Source: Streptomyces laurentii (GTDB lineage Bacteria; Actinomycetota; Actinomycetes; Streptomycetales; Streptomycetaceae). Taken from it: a stretch of 64,000 bases of DNA. Below are positions 36,301-44,900 of this stretch, one piece after another. The translations under genes and the position numbers were made by a program. Under the pieces are notes generated by a model. It was not told where the DNA came from, did not search any database, and was given only the letters and a program-made list of their open reading frames with translations. Numbering within the stretch: position 1 is the stretch's first letter; every line of letters begins with the position of its first letter. Location of the stretch: NCBI GenBank assembly GCA_002355495.1, contig AP017424.1:7319501-7383500 (forward strand). The letters run 5' to 3'.

Positions 36301-39300
36301 CGCGTCGACCGTGTTCAGGAACCTCTGGAGACCGCCGCCGGCCAGACCGTCGAAGTGCACGATCGCGTTGACGACGAACCCCAGGGGCCGGGATTCGGCC
36401 ACGCTTTCGCGGACGAAGTCCAGGTACTGCGCTTCGTTCAGCGGGCCCGTGGGCGGGCTGGTCCGGCCGGGCGGGCCGTTGCGGAAGGCATCGTTGACGA
36501 GTACGTGCGGCGGTTGCCGGGGGCCCTGGTGGCCGGGCGGCGTCCACGGGTGGGCACCGCCGCCCCCTTCGGCGGACACCGCGTCCTGCGACCGCGCGGG
36601 CGGGTGGGCACCGGCGCCCGCGTCCATGTCCACGTCCATGGCGTCGTCGGCCACGCCGGGCCGGGGCGCCGGAGGGGCGTGTCCCGTGCTCCCGTGCGGT
36701 ACGGCGGCGAGGTCCAGGTCCATGACGTCGTCCGTGATGTCGTTCACGAGGTCGTCCACGGAATGCTCCACCGCGCCCGGCGGCGGCGTCGGAGCGTGTC
36801 CGGCGAGGCGGCCGGGGGTGGGCGCGCCGCCGAGGGCGAAGGGGCCGCGTTCGTGCATGAGGCGACCGAAGACGCTCCGGATCTCACGGAGGGTGGCCGC
36901 CGGATCCATGCCGAGCCCGCGCAACGTGTCCTCGGCCTTGTCGAAGACCTGCTCGGCGCGGGCGTACGCGTCCCAGGCCTTCTGGTGGGCGGGGGAGACG
37001 GTGGAGGGGGCTCCTGGCTTGCCCGGCGGCGCGAAGTGCTGGAGTTCCTTCTCGGCATGGCCGAGCCGGCTGATCGCCTGTTCGTAGGACGCCCAGCCGT
37101 TGAGGCGGGCGGCGGCCAGAGGGCCGGAGGTGTCGCCGATCACGATCTGACGGGCGGCGTGGAACCGGCGGTTGATGGTGATGACCGCGTCCTGGGCGCC
37201 CCACCTGTTGGTCGGCGGCAGGGGCTCCGGGCCGGACAGACCGTCACCGCCGATGCGCGAGGCCGGGCCCCCGCCGCCGCGGACCGGCGGCGGGCCGGGC
37301 ACGGCCGAGGCGGGCACGGGCACGGCGCCGTCCCCGGCGGGGGGATGCGGTGCGGGTGCGTGCGGGGCCGGGGCCGGAACGTGGGCGGCGAGGTCCGGGC
37401 CGCCCGTGCGGCCCGGACGGGCCACCAGGTCGAGGGCGGCGTCGGCCGCGCCGCGCGGCGCGGTGCCGGCGGTGTCCAGCGCGGGGCGCGCGGAGACCGC
37501 GCCGGCGCTCTCCGCGCGGACGCCGCGTACGCCGGTGGCGACGGGCGGCGGACCCGCCGGGCCGTCGCCCCGCAGCAGACTCAGGGCCAGCTCCTGCGGG
37601 TTGAGGGCCGGTGCGGCGGGCGCGGGCGGCGGGGTGGTGCTCCGCCCCGGTACGGGCACGCCGTCGCCGGACGCCTTCGCCGCGGTGTTCACGGACGGCA
37701 CGGAGGGCCCGGAGCCGCGGACCGGGGCAGGGACCGGAGCCGTACCCGGGGTGGGCATGTGCACCGCGCCCGTCCCGGGGGCGGGGAGGGTGCCGGTGGC
37801 CGGGGCCGCGTGGGCCGCGCCGGAGCCGGGGACCCCGGTCGCAGGACCGGGTACGGGATGCGCCGCGCTCGCGTCCGGCGCCCGGACCACCGGACCCGGT
37901 ACGAGGTGTGCCGCGTCCGCGCCCGCCGCCCGTACGGCGCCGCCGCCCACGTGCGTGGCCGCCCCGGCGCCCGCGACCGCACCCGGCAGCCCCTGCGCCG
38001 CGCCCGTACCGGGGACGTGGCTCACCGGGGCGGCACCGACCGGGGCCGTGGCGGCGATGGCGTGCGCGTCGATCGTCCGTACCGGCGCGTCGCCGATGCG
38101 CAGCGAGATGCCGTCCGCCCGGATGCCGGTGACGGACACGTCGCCCAGCGACAGCGCGTGCAGCTCGCCGAAGGTGAGGCCGTCCAGGTCCTCGGCGTAC
38201 CCGACCGCGCCCCGCGCCATCGACACACCGTCGCCCACACCCGCCACCGGCACGCTGGAGACCCCGGCCGCTCCCGGGTGCACGCCCACCGTGGTCTGCG
38301 GGGCGGTGTGCGCGAGCGGCGCCGGGGTGTGGGCGTCGCGCAGCAGGTCGATGGCGGTGTTGCCGTTCACCAGCAGGTTGCCGTCCAGCCGGACCTGACC
38401 GCCTGCCAGGTCGGCCTGGGCCACCAGGTGCGCGCCGCCGGACAGTCCGCCGGGGACGCTGAGACCGCTCGGCGTGGTGGTCATCCCGTGCGGTACGGGC
38501 GGCAGTTGCAGCGCCGTCCCGGGCGTCGGCGCCGTGAGCCCGCCCGGCAGGTGTATCCCGGTCCCGGGCGTCGGCACCGCGCCGACCACCGGGGCGGCCC
38601 CGAGACCGTGCGGGACCACCGTCCCCGGTCCGGTGTGCGCGCCGAGGCCCGGCAGTCCGCGCAGCCCGTTGAGGCCGCCGAAGCCGAGCGAGCCGAGATC
38701 GACCGTGGGCAGTTTCGTCAGCGACAGGTGGACGAGGTCGGCCGTGACGGTGAACCCGGCGCCCGCCCCCGGCCGGAACAGCGCGCCCGGCGACGGGACC
38801 CCGAAGAGGCCGTTCGCGCCGAACCGCACCCCGGGCGGAGCCAGCGGCGGTACGGGCACCAGCGCGCCCGGCGGGATGTGCGCGAGGGGGCTGCCGCCGC
38901 GCACCGCGGCGTCCACCCGGCCCGCGTTGAGGAGCAGCGCGTGCAGGTCCGGCTGGGCGATGCCGAGGACGCGCTCGCCGAACGCCAGGCGCGCCGCGCC
39001 GCCGATGCCGAGCACGCTCATCTCGGCGAAGTTCAGCGGGACCAGCGCGGCGACCGTGAACCGGCCCAGCCGCTGCAGGTTGACCACGGTGTAGGCGCCG
39101 ATCCGGCCCCAGGCACCGGAGGCGCCTGCGGTGGCCGCCTTCCAGTCGCCGCGGACGGTCACCACCAGGCCCTTCCAGCCGCCCTGCCCCACGGCGACGA
39201 TGCCCCGGCCGATCGCGGCCAGGTCGAAGTGGAAGGAGGCGCCGATCTTCGCGCCCACGATCATCGGAAGGACCACGAAGTGCGGCAGGCCGGTCAGCCG

Positions 39301-40140
39301 GGCGATGTTGCCCGCCTGGAAGGTCAGTCCGCGCAGCGATCCGGCGAGACCGGAGGCGCCCCCCTTGAGGGTGTTGCCCAGGCCCCTGAGGAGCGCGCCG
39401 ACGTTGATGCCCTTGGTGCTGGGGAAGAGCACCCCGAGGAAGGCGAGGCCCAGTTCGAGGCCACTCGCCTTGCCCTGGCTGAAGTCCACGATGGTCTTGA
39501 TGAGCAGGGCGGCGTTCATGCCCCAGGCGAGGATGCCGAGGATGCCGCCGGTGAACACCGCGATCACCGAGATGATGATCGTGAGCCACTGGAAGACTTC
39601 CCAGAACAGGTCGCAGTCGCTGACCGGCTGCACCATCAGGGTGCCCGCGTGGTGCAGCGCGTCGCGCAGGTTCTTGGCGGCGGTGGACACGTCCGAGGCG
39701 GCGCTCTCGGCGCGTTCCTTCATCGTCTCGCGCGCGGGATCGTCCTCGGACAGGCCCTGGGCGGTGCTCAGCGCCTGGTCGGCCTCCGCCTGCGCGTTCG
39801 TCACCGCGGTGGCGTACGTGCGCAGCGCGCCCTCGGCGATACGGAAGGACTCCTCGACGCGTCCGACGAACCGGTGCAGGTGCTCGTCGACCACGTCGCG
39901 CAGGGCGTCGGCGGTCTTGCCGATGAACCGCTGCCCGTCCCCGGCGGTGTTCTGCAGCTCGCGCAGGCCGTTGTTGACGACGCCGGCCGAGTCCGCCAGG
40001 TCCCGCATGGCGTCCGCGATGGCCGTGAGCGTGGCCGGGTCGCCCGGCGTGGGGTCGGACCCTCTGCCGAGGGCACTCCAGTCCCCGGGGCGTGACGCCA
40101 CTGTGCCTCCCGGCCCTCTCCTCGTGCCCGTCGCCGACAC
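33361..40140 (-). CDS. Giant modular protein, likely type VII-secreted effector
   Basis: A 2259-residue protein. Residues 30-170 are helical, like the WXG100-type heads of actinobacterial polymorphic toxins (LTAIADAMRDLADSAGVVNN). Residues 180-260 are hydrophobic (FWEVFQWLTIIISVIAVFTG). A long Pro/Gly/Ala region spans about 440-1000. Around 1210-1420 is a glycosyltransferase-A-like core, with VVIGVNGPDAV, KYGTVRNAVLDSA and a DxD-like motif SIMDFDFHPH (DFD at 1370-1372). A Lys/Gly linker near 1450-1490 and further soluble domains follow, including GFLVLERYAAALGRDIQVTG near 2000. Two KRPR motifs near 2100 precede a C-terminal coiled coil. It overlaps the beta-helix/AAA gene. No dedicated immunity gene is obvious. 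Confidence 0.85.
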   Translation of the reverse strand: MSATGTRRGPGGTVASRPGDWSALGRGSDPTPGDPATLTAIADAMRDLADSAGVVNNGLRELQNTAGDGQRFIGKTADALRDVVDEHLHRFVGRVEESFRIAEGALRTYATAVTNAQAEADQALSTAQGLSEDDPARETMKERAESAASDVSTAAKNLRDALHHAGTLMVQPVSDCDLFWEVFQWLTIIISVIAVFTGGILGILAWGMNAALLIKTIVDFSQGKASGLELGLAFLGVLFPSTKGINVGALLRGLGNTLKGGASGLAGSLRGLTFQAGNIARLTGLPHFVVLPMIVGAKIGASFHFDLAAIGRGIVAVGQGGWKGLVVTVRGDWKAATAGASGAWGRIGAYTVVNLQRLGRFTVAALVPLNFAEMSVLGIGGAARLAFGERVLGIAQPDLHALLLNAGRVDAAVRGGSPLAHIPPGALVPVPPLAPPGVRFGANGLFGVPSPGALFRPGAGAGFTVTADLVHLSLTKLPTVDLGSLGFGGLNGLRGLPGLGAHTGPGTVVPHGLGAAPVVGAVPTPGTGIHLPGGLTAPTPGTALQLPPVPHGMTTTPSGLSVPGGLSGGAHLVAQADLAGGQVRLDGNLLVNGNTAIDLLRDAHTPAPLAHTAPQTTVGVHPGAAGVSSVPVAGVGDGVSMARGAVGYAEDLDGLTFGELHALSLGDVSVTGIRADGISLRIGDAPVRTIDAHAIAATAPVGAAPVSHVPGTGAAQGLPGAVAGAGAATHVGGGAVRAAGADAAHLVPGPVVRAPDASAAHPVPGPATGVPGSGAAHAAPATGTLPAPGTGAVHMPTPGTAPVPAPVRGSGPSVPSVNTAAKASGDGVPVPGRSTTPPPAPAAPALNPQELALSLLRGDGPAGPPPVATGVRGVRAESAGAVSARPALDTAGTAPRGAADAALDLVARPGRTGGPDLAAHVPAPAPHAPAPHPPAGDGAVPVPASAVPGPPPVRGGGGPASRIGGDGLSGPEPLPPTNRWGAQDAVITINRRFHAARQIVIGDTSGPLAAARLNGWASYEQAISRLGHAEKELQHFAPPGKPGAPSTVSPAHQKAWDAYARAEQVFDKAEDTLRGLGMDPAATLREIRSVFGRLMHERGPFALGGAPTPGRLAGHAPTPPPGAVEHSVDDLVNDITDDVMDLDLAAVPHGSTGHAPPAPRPGVADDAMDVDMDAGAGAHPPARSQDAVSAEGGGGAHPWTPPGHQGPRQPPHVLVNDAFRNGPPGRTSPPTGPLNEAQYLDFVRESVAESRPLGFVVNAIVHFDGLAGGGLQRFLNTVDAGLHGFDGRVAVVIGVNGPDAVRAALQTAMREAMEGARFSHPLALVHVPYNAKGNFKYGTVRNAVLDSAAGTHLARGMMENNLHPYFSIMDFDFHPHVVPDGRHVFQYFDETLRMPDEGAVRAAGGTPEPPLRPLMMAGGYRAPDLTSPGATARLVEEINAKIVKEFSDAPAKIKAKDAEGSGKAKEPAGGSKGPEAKGSKGKGTKGGGKGKEPEPKTPPVITPDELPGLLQRIEHDMNTRTRLARIHPQLPYAPEPNLFVDAAATLLSRPGTAPVRFGDGAGEFATLSERLNRLNAWELDRRLPRPHDTLDGSRDLLGRAADSLRPGGPPLPVHELPAARDAIRRLADFLDSPGSHTGFNTHALRSFAEHLGTPPTSKGKELADARNPQLLDDALAALDDRPAQRAVAAGNTALPERGAAFVNDVRGAAVPTDVVRLIADVKLKGKLAQDHAENIKNPIDRLVGASDTQSNAQTARKNINAADHRDEWTGRPDNPLGNGATGVRTGQDPLFPNTHAPRPARLTDPTPGAHDGPVAPPPTRDAGNVASGLDSRLGTDINTPGYAVSASVPGGDGLHAGITPDELRLSTRDMALANDRMTLLRHLRYLKAQHLAPGTQLPRPPGSLFDALGRPASAGEPPLDPQRLLNEVVDALDQRPSARTTTAKGMKDFAQKNFKPLLDRLGAEGIDVEDFFTRLSLGRVHPPSDTLQGFIASGERFAVDPGGFLVLERYAAALGRDIQVTGGDGVLHTVPATASGGRGANPLLLTWDHGRGWRVGDPAGPAHAGPGGSGPQGAAHAGTGAGDGTGLDAPRPAKRPRDADEADDADTSLPDPKRPRGSDEAGHSGTGSPPVPDERGTIPIEHQWRMAEAETEITRARGELEAAQHSLDLQTRDWRALNHRSASGAPELEQPIRRVQDAQDALEQAEDRLSELRAEFPRLSTEGLPADHINHRIDRLRPGGSLPPPAPPRPPRPPHGGTP

Positions 40141-40317
40141 CTGGTCAACGCAGCGGAGGCTACTGTCGGTTCATGCTGTGACGTATGTCACGGTACGCCT
40201 CTCGGGCGGGCCACCCGAGTGAACCGTCCGCGTCCGGCGTGCGTTGTACAAGGGGACGTCGCCCCGGCACGTCCGCACGAACCGCCCGTAACGCCCGTAC
40301 CGCCCCGGAGGAGTGCT
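40141..40317. promoter_or_regulatory. Divergent promoter region of the secretion locus
   Basis: 177 bases between the giant gene (minus) and the WXG/threonine-rich gene (plus). GTGACGTATGTCACGG-like sequence at about 40180-40193 (GTGACG...TGTCAC) forms a short inverted repeat. No consensus promoter could be fixed. Confidence 0.35.
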
Positions 40318-41310
40318 GTGCCCGACATCGCAGTCGACTACGAGCTGCTCAACCAGGTCGCCCAGAAGGCCCGTTCGCTCAAGGACCAGGTGCAGCACGC
40401 CCGCGAGAGCAAGCAGGACTACTCGGACGCGGAGGTCGGCGACGGTGTGCCCACCGCCATCCGCGCCTATTACGGGATCTGGAAGGGCTCCTTCAAGCGC
40501 TCCGAGGAGAAGCTGGAGAAGCTGGCCAACCTCTACGAGGGTGTGGCCCGAGGCTGGGCCGACTGGGACTTCGGGCTCGCGGGCGAGGCCAGCAAACAGG
40601 AGGCGTCACTCGCCGCGGACCTGTACAAGACCCAGAAGGAGATCTGGGACAAGTGGCAGGAGCAGGTCCAGGCCGGGAACGTCGACCCCAACGACCCGCA
40701 CGCGCCGAAGCCGCCGGAGGGCGACCGGCCCACCTCGTGGACGACCTCGGACGGGAACGGCAACTCGACCACCACCACGTACGAGTACGGCGCGGACGGC
40801 AAGCCCACCAAGATCACCACGACGGTGACCACGAGCACCGGCCTGACCAGCAAGGACGTCACGAACTACCACGCCGACGGTACGTACGACTCCTCGGCCA
40901 CCGACGTCTACGGCAACGTCACCACCACCACCGGCAAGTCCGTCACCACCGAGACGGACGAGCACAAGACGACCGACGACACCTTCGAGAGCGTCACCAA
41001 GGCACCCGGCGACGACGGCGGCACGAGCACCACCACCGGCAGCAGCCACTCCGTCTACAACACCACCACCGGGCACCGCGACACCACCACGACCTACACC
41101 CGCACCGGCCCGGACGACGACGGCAACGAGAAGACCGTCAAGGGCACCAGCAGCACGTCCGTGGACCTCAACGGCCACGAGGTCGTCACCACCATCGAGG
41201 TCGACGAGGACGGCAGCGGCACCAAGACCGTGGTGACCGACGGCCACACGGAGAAGTGGACGAGCGAGGACGCGGACGGCGACACCGGCTGGACGTCCTC
41301 CGACGACTGA
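40318..41310 (+). CDS. WXG-headed protein with threonine-rich YD-like repeats
   Basis: A 330-residue protein; GGAGGAG precedes GTG 40318. Residues 1-115 form helices with a central turn: YYGIWKGSFKRSEEKLEKL contains a W-x-G motif, as in WXG100/LXG proteins. From about 130 on it is acidic and threonine-rich, with beta-type repeats such as TTTTYEYGADGKPTKITTT, which recall Rhs/YD repeats. No signal peptide is present, which fits export by a type VII-like machine. It diverges from the giant gene and precedes the WXG100-like gene. Confidence 0.8.
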   Translation: MPDIAVDYELLNQVAQKARSLKDQVQHARESKQDYSDAEVGDGVPTAIRAYYGIWKGSFKRSEEKLEKLANLYEGVARGWADWDFGLAGEASKQEASLAADLYKTQKEIWDKWQEQVQAGNVDPNDPHAPKPPEGDRPTSWTTSDGNGNSTTTTYEYGADGKPTKITTTVTTSTGLTSKDVTNYHADGTYDSSATDVYGNVTTTTGKSVTTETDEHKTTDDTFESVTKAPGDDGGTSTTTGSSHSVYNTTTGHRDTTTTYTRTGPDDDGNEKTVKGTSSTSVDLNGHEVVTTIEVDEDGSGTKTVVTDGHTEKWTSEDADGDTGWTSSDD

Positions 41311-41455
41311 CCCGCCCCGCCCCGTCCGGGCGCTCCCGCGACCTTTCCGTTCCCCTGACTCTCCGAACTCCTCGGCCTCCCCGGCCTTCCGATCCTCCGC
41401 ATACCCGGGCCCCTCCGGCCCCGTCCCGTACAACCGCCCTCAAAGGAGCACCACC

Positions 41456-41764
41456 ATGGCCGCCGGCAACATCCACCTCGACTACACCGAGATCGTCCGG
41501 GTCTCCGGTGTCATGAACCAGGCCGTCAACGACATCAACCCGCACCTGCTCTCCACCAAGACCTCGGTCGAGGGCCTGCTGGACAACGGCCTGTTCATGC
41601 AGCAGAGCAGCCCGGCCATGAAGGCCGCCTACGAGAAGCTGACCGCCTCCCTGCAGCAGGCGGTGGAGAGCATCAACAGCTTCGCCACGCAGTTCACCAA
41701 GATCAAGGAGTCCGTGGAGAAGATCGACGCGGACATCGCGGCCAGCACCACCAAGTCGTCCTGA
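41456..41764 (+). CDS. WXG100/ESAT-6-like small secreted protein
   Basis: A 102-residue protein with AAGGAG before ATG 41456. It has two long helices (DYTEIVRVSGVMNQAVNDI and MKAAYEKLTASLQQAVESI) around a turn where the WXG motif is replaced by LDNGLFMQ. Length and helix pattern match WXG100 substrates that dimerise and are recognised by EccC/EssC. It lies between the threonine-rich protein and the convergent EssC-like gene. Confidence 0.82.
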   Translation: MAAGNIHLDYTEIVRVSGVMNQAVNDINPHLLSTKTSVEGLLDNGLFMQQSSPAMKAAYEKLTASLQQAVESINSFATQFTKIKESVEKIDADIAASTTKSS

Positions 41765-41827
41765 CCCGCCGCACCTCGCACAGCGCACGCCGCTCGCCGC
41801 GCCATCCGGCACGGACCGCGGACGCGT

Positions 41828-41875
41828 GAACGGGCCGGGCCCCGCCGTACGACACGGCGGGGGCCCGGCCCGTTC
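41828..41875. terminator. Very strong hairpin between convergent genes
   Basis: GAACGGGCCGGGCCCCGCCGT pairs with its complement (one bulged base) around ACGAC. It lies between the WXG100-like gene and the EssC-like gene and can serve both directions. Confidence 0.9.
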
Positions 41876-41905
41876 CGGTTCGCGCGCCCAGGGGCGCGCC
41901 CGGGA

Positions 41906-44900
41906 TCAGGCCCCGTCGTCCGAACGCAGCACCGTCTCCGGGATCAGGACCGACACCAGCAGCCCCGTCACCGGATCCACCGTCAGCCCGCGTCCCGGCA
42001 CCGGCCGTCCGCGCAGCTGGTCGTACGGCAGCCGCACACCCAGCAGGTCGCCCTCGGCGGGCGACTGCGGCGACAGCAGCACACCGCGCCGTACCCGCCG
42101 CACCTGGCCCAGCCAGCCGATGCCCGCCGACGTCAGCGTCTCGGCGGTGGCGGCGACCGCCAGCCCCTGGCCCCGGTCCCGGCCGGTGGCCGCGATCTCC
42201 CGGAGCACCGAGTCGGCGGCGGGCATCTGCGCCAGCAGGTCGGCGTCGTCCACCAGGACCACCGCCGGGCCGGTGCCGGCGTCGAGCGCCTCGCGTACCT
42301 CGTCCGCCATCGGGTCCGGCGACTCCAGCACCACCGCCTGCGGATGACGGCGCAGCCCGCGCAGCGGCGACTCGCGCGGCGTGAGCGCCACCACGCGCGT
42401 ACCGCCCGCCAGCAGCGACACCGCCAGACTGGCCAGCGCCGTGGAGCGCCCCGCTCCGGGCGGGCCGCTCACCAGGAACGAGGGCGAGCCCGCCGCGAAG
42501 TCCACGCCCAGCGGCTCCAGATCGTCGCCGCCGATGCCCAGCAGGCCCCACAGCGGGCGCCGCAGCTCGGCCGGCACCTTCTCCCACGCGTCGGTGAACG
42601 CCACCTGCCGCGGCAGCGTGAGCACCCGGGCCGGGCGGCGTGCCGCCGGCACGTCCCGGTCCCGGCGGGCCGCCTCCTCGCCGATCCGGCGCAGCGCCTC
42701 CGCCTGGTGGTGGCCGGTGGCCGTGGACAGGTCCGCGGACTCCTCGCCGACCAGCGCGACCTGTACCTCCGTACCGCTGCCGCCCCGCCAGCCGCGGCCC
42801 TGCGGCACGACCGCCGGGATCTGCTTGGACGAGATACCGGCCAGCATGTACTCGTTGCGGTCGGTCAGCCGCATGAGCAGCCGCTCGTCGTTGAGCGAGG
42901 CCACCTTGCCCGAGAGCAGGGCCCGTTCGGAGGTGGCCACCACATGGATGCCCATCGGGGCGCCCTCGCGGATCAGCGCCGTCAGCTCCTGCACCGGCCG
43001 GCCGCTGTCGTGGTCGCCGAGCAGCGCCACGAGCGAGTCCCAGCCGTCGATCAGCAGCACCACGTGGGCGGGCCGCTCGGCGGCCGGCAGCAGCCCGCGC
43101 AGCTCGGACAGCGACGCCACCCCGTGCGCGGCAAGGAGTTCCTGGCGACGGGTCATCTCCGCGAGCAGCCGCGCGTGCAGCCGCCCCAGCCGCTCCAGGT
43201 CGGCGCGCGGCACGACCGCGCCGCAGTGCGGCAGCGCCGTGAGTGCGGCCAGCGCGCCGCCGGCCGCGTCGATGCCGTACAGGTGGACGTCGGCGCTGGA
43301 GTGCCGGCGGGCCAGCGCCCCGGCGATGGTGCGCAGCACCTGCGAACGGCCCGAGCGCGGCGTACCGATGACGTACAGGTGCCCGAAGGCGGACAGGTCC
43401 AGCTCCAGCGGCTCCTGCCGCTGGGCCGCCGGCACGTCGGCCAGCGCCCATGGCACCGGCGCCAGCCGGCCGTCACCCGGGTCGGGGCGCCGGGGCAGGT
43501 CGCCCAGGGTGAGAGCGGTGGGCAGCGGCGGCAGCCACGGGCTGGGCTGCGGCGCGATCTCCAGCTCGGCCGCGGCGTCGCGCAGCGCGTCCACCAGGAC
43601 CGACAGGTCCGTCGGGCCGTCGGCCTCGGCCCTCGCCTCGTCCTCCTCGGCCGTCTGCCCGGGGCCGGCTCGGCCGCGGCCCGGCCCAGCAGGGACCAGC
43701 TCACGTCACTCGTCCAGACCGGCGCCTCCGCGGGGCGGGCGCCTCCGCCGCCGGAACGGCCGCGACGGCGTCCTCTCGTACGGCACCCACGTACGCCGTC
43801 TGGAACGGCAGCACCGAGCGGTGCCCCACGCGCGCCAGGGCCCGGCCCGGCGTGGCGGCCGAGATGGTCACCGCGTCGTTGACCTCCAGCACGTCCTGGC
43901 TGTCCATGGTGTCCGTGACGCGCAGCGCGATCCGCAGGTTGGTGTTGGCGCGGATGTCGGCGGTGACCACACCGGCCGGCCGCTGGGTGGCCAGCACCAG
44001 GTGCAGGCCCAGCGACCTGCCGCGCTGCGCGATGGAGACCAGGCCCGGCACGAACTCCTGCACGTCGCGCGCGAGGGTGGCGAACTCGTCGATGACAAGC
44101 AGCAGTCGGGGCAGCGCCGGCAGCAGCGGGTTCCGGCGGCGCATCGCCCGGTACTCCGCGTGGTCCTTGGCCGCCGCGTCCGCCAGCAGCCTCTCCCTGC
44201 GCACCAGTTCGGCGCCGAGCGAGGACAGCGCCCGCTCCACCAGATGACTGTCCAGGTCGGTGACCATGCCGAGCACGTGCGGCAGCCGCACGCACTCCCG
44301 GAACGCGCTGCCGCCCTTGTAGTCGACCAGGACGAAGGTCATCTCGTCCGGCCGGTTCGCCGCCGCCAGCGACGCCACCAGGGTCTGCAGCAGCTCCGAC
44401 TTGCCCGCGCCGGTGGTGCCCGCCACCAGCGCGTGCGGGCCGTCCTTGACCAGGTCGAAGACGACCGGCCCGGTGTAGCCGACGCCGAGCAGAGCCCCGG
44501 TGGAGGCGGGCCGCTGCTCCCAGCGGTGCACCAGATCCGCGGCGGCGGGCGGCTCCAGGTCCAGCAGCCGGAGCAGGTTCGCCCGGTCCGGCAGGCCGTC
44601 GGAGCCGTCCGGGGTGATGTCGCGTACGGGCGCCAGCGCCCGCGCGACCCGCTCGCACCAGTCGGTGTCCACCAAGTCGGGCCGGATGCCCGGGAGATCG
44701 GCGCTGCGGCTGCGGCGCAGCGTCAGCTCGCGCGCCCCGACCGCGCACACCGAGGAGCACTCCTCGGGGAGCATCCGCTCCTCCCGGTCCACACAGAGCA
44801 GGAAGACCCGGACCGCGGGCCCCTCCTTCAGCACCTGCACCACGCCCGGCACGTCGCGCAGCCGCCGGGCCCCGTCGAGCACGACCACCAGGTCCGGCTC

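Noticed and set aside
33376..40095. A 2239-codon open frame on the plus strand opposite the giant gene
   Set aside because: No stop codons arise because of codon bias on the real strand. The translation has no recognisable motif, whereas the minus frame has helices, hydrophobic segments and a DxD core.
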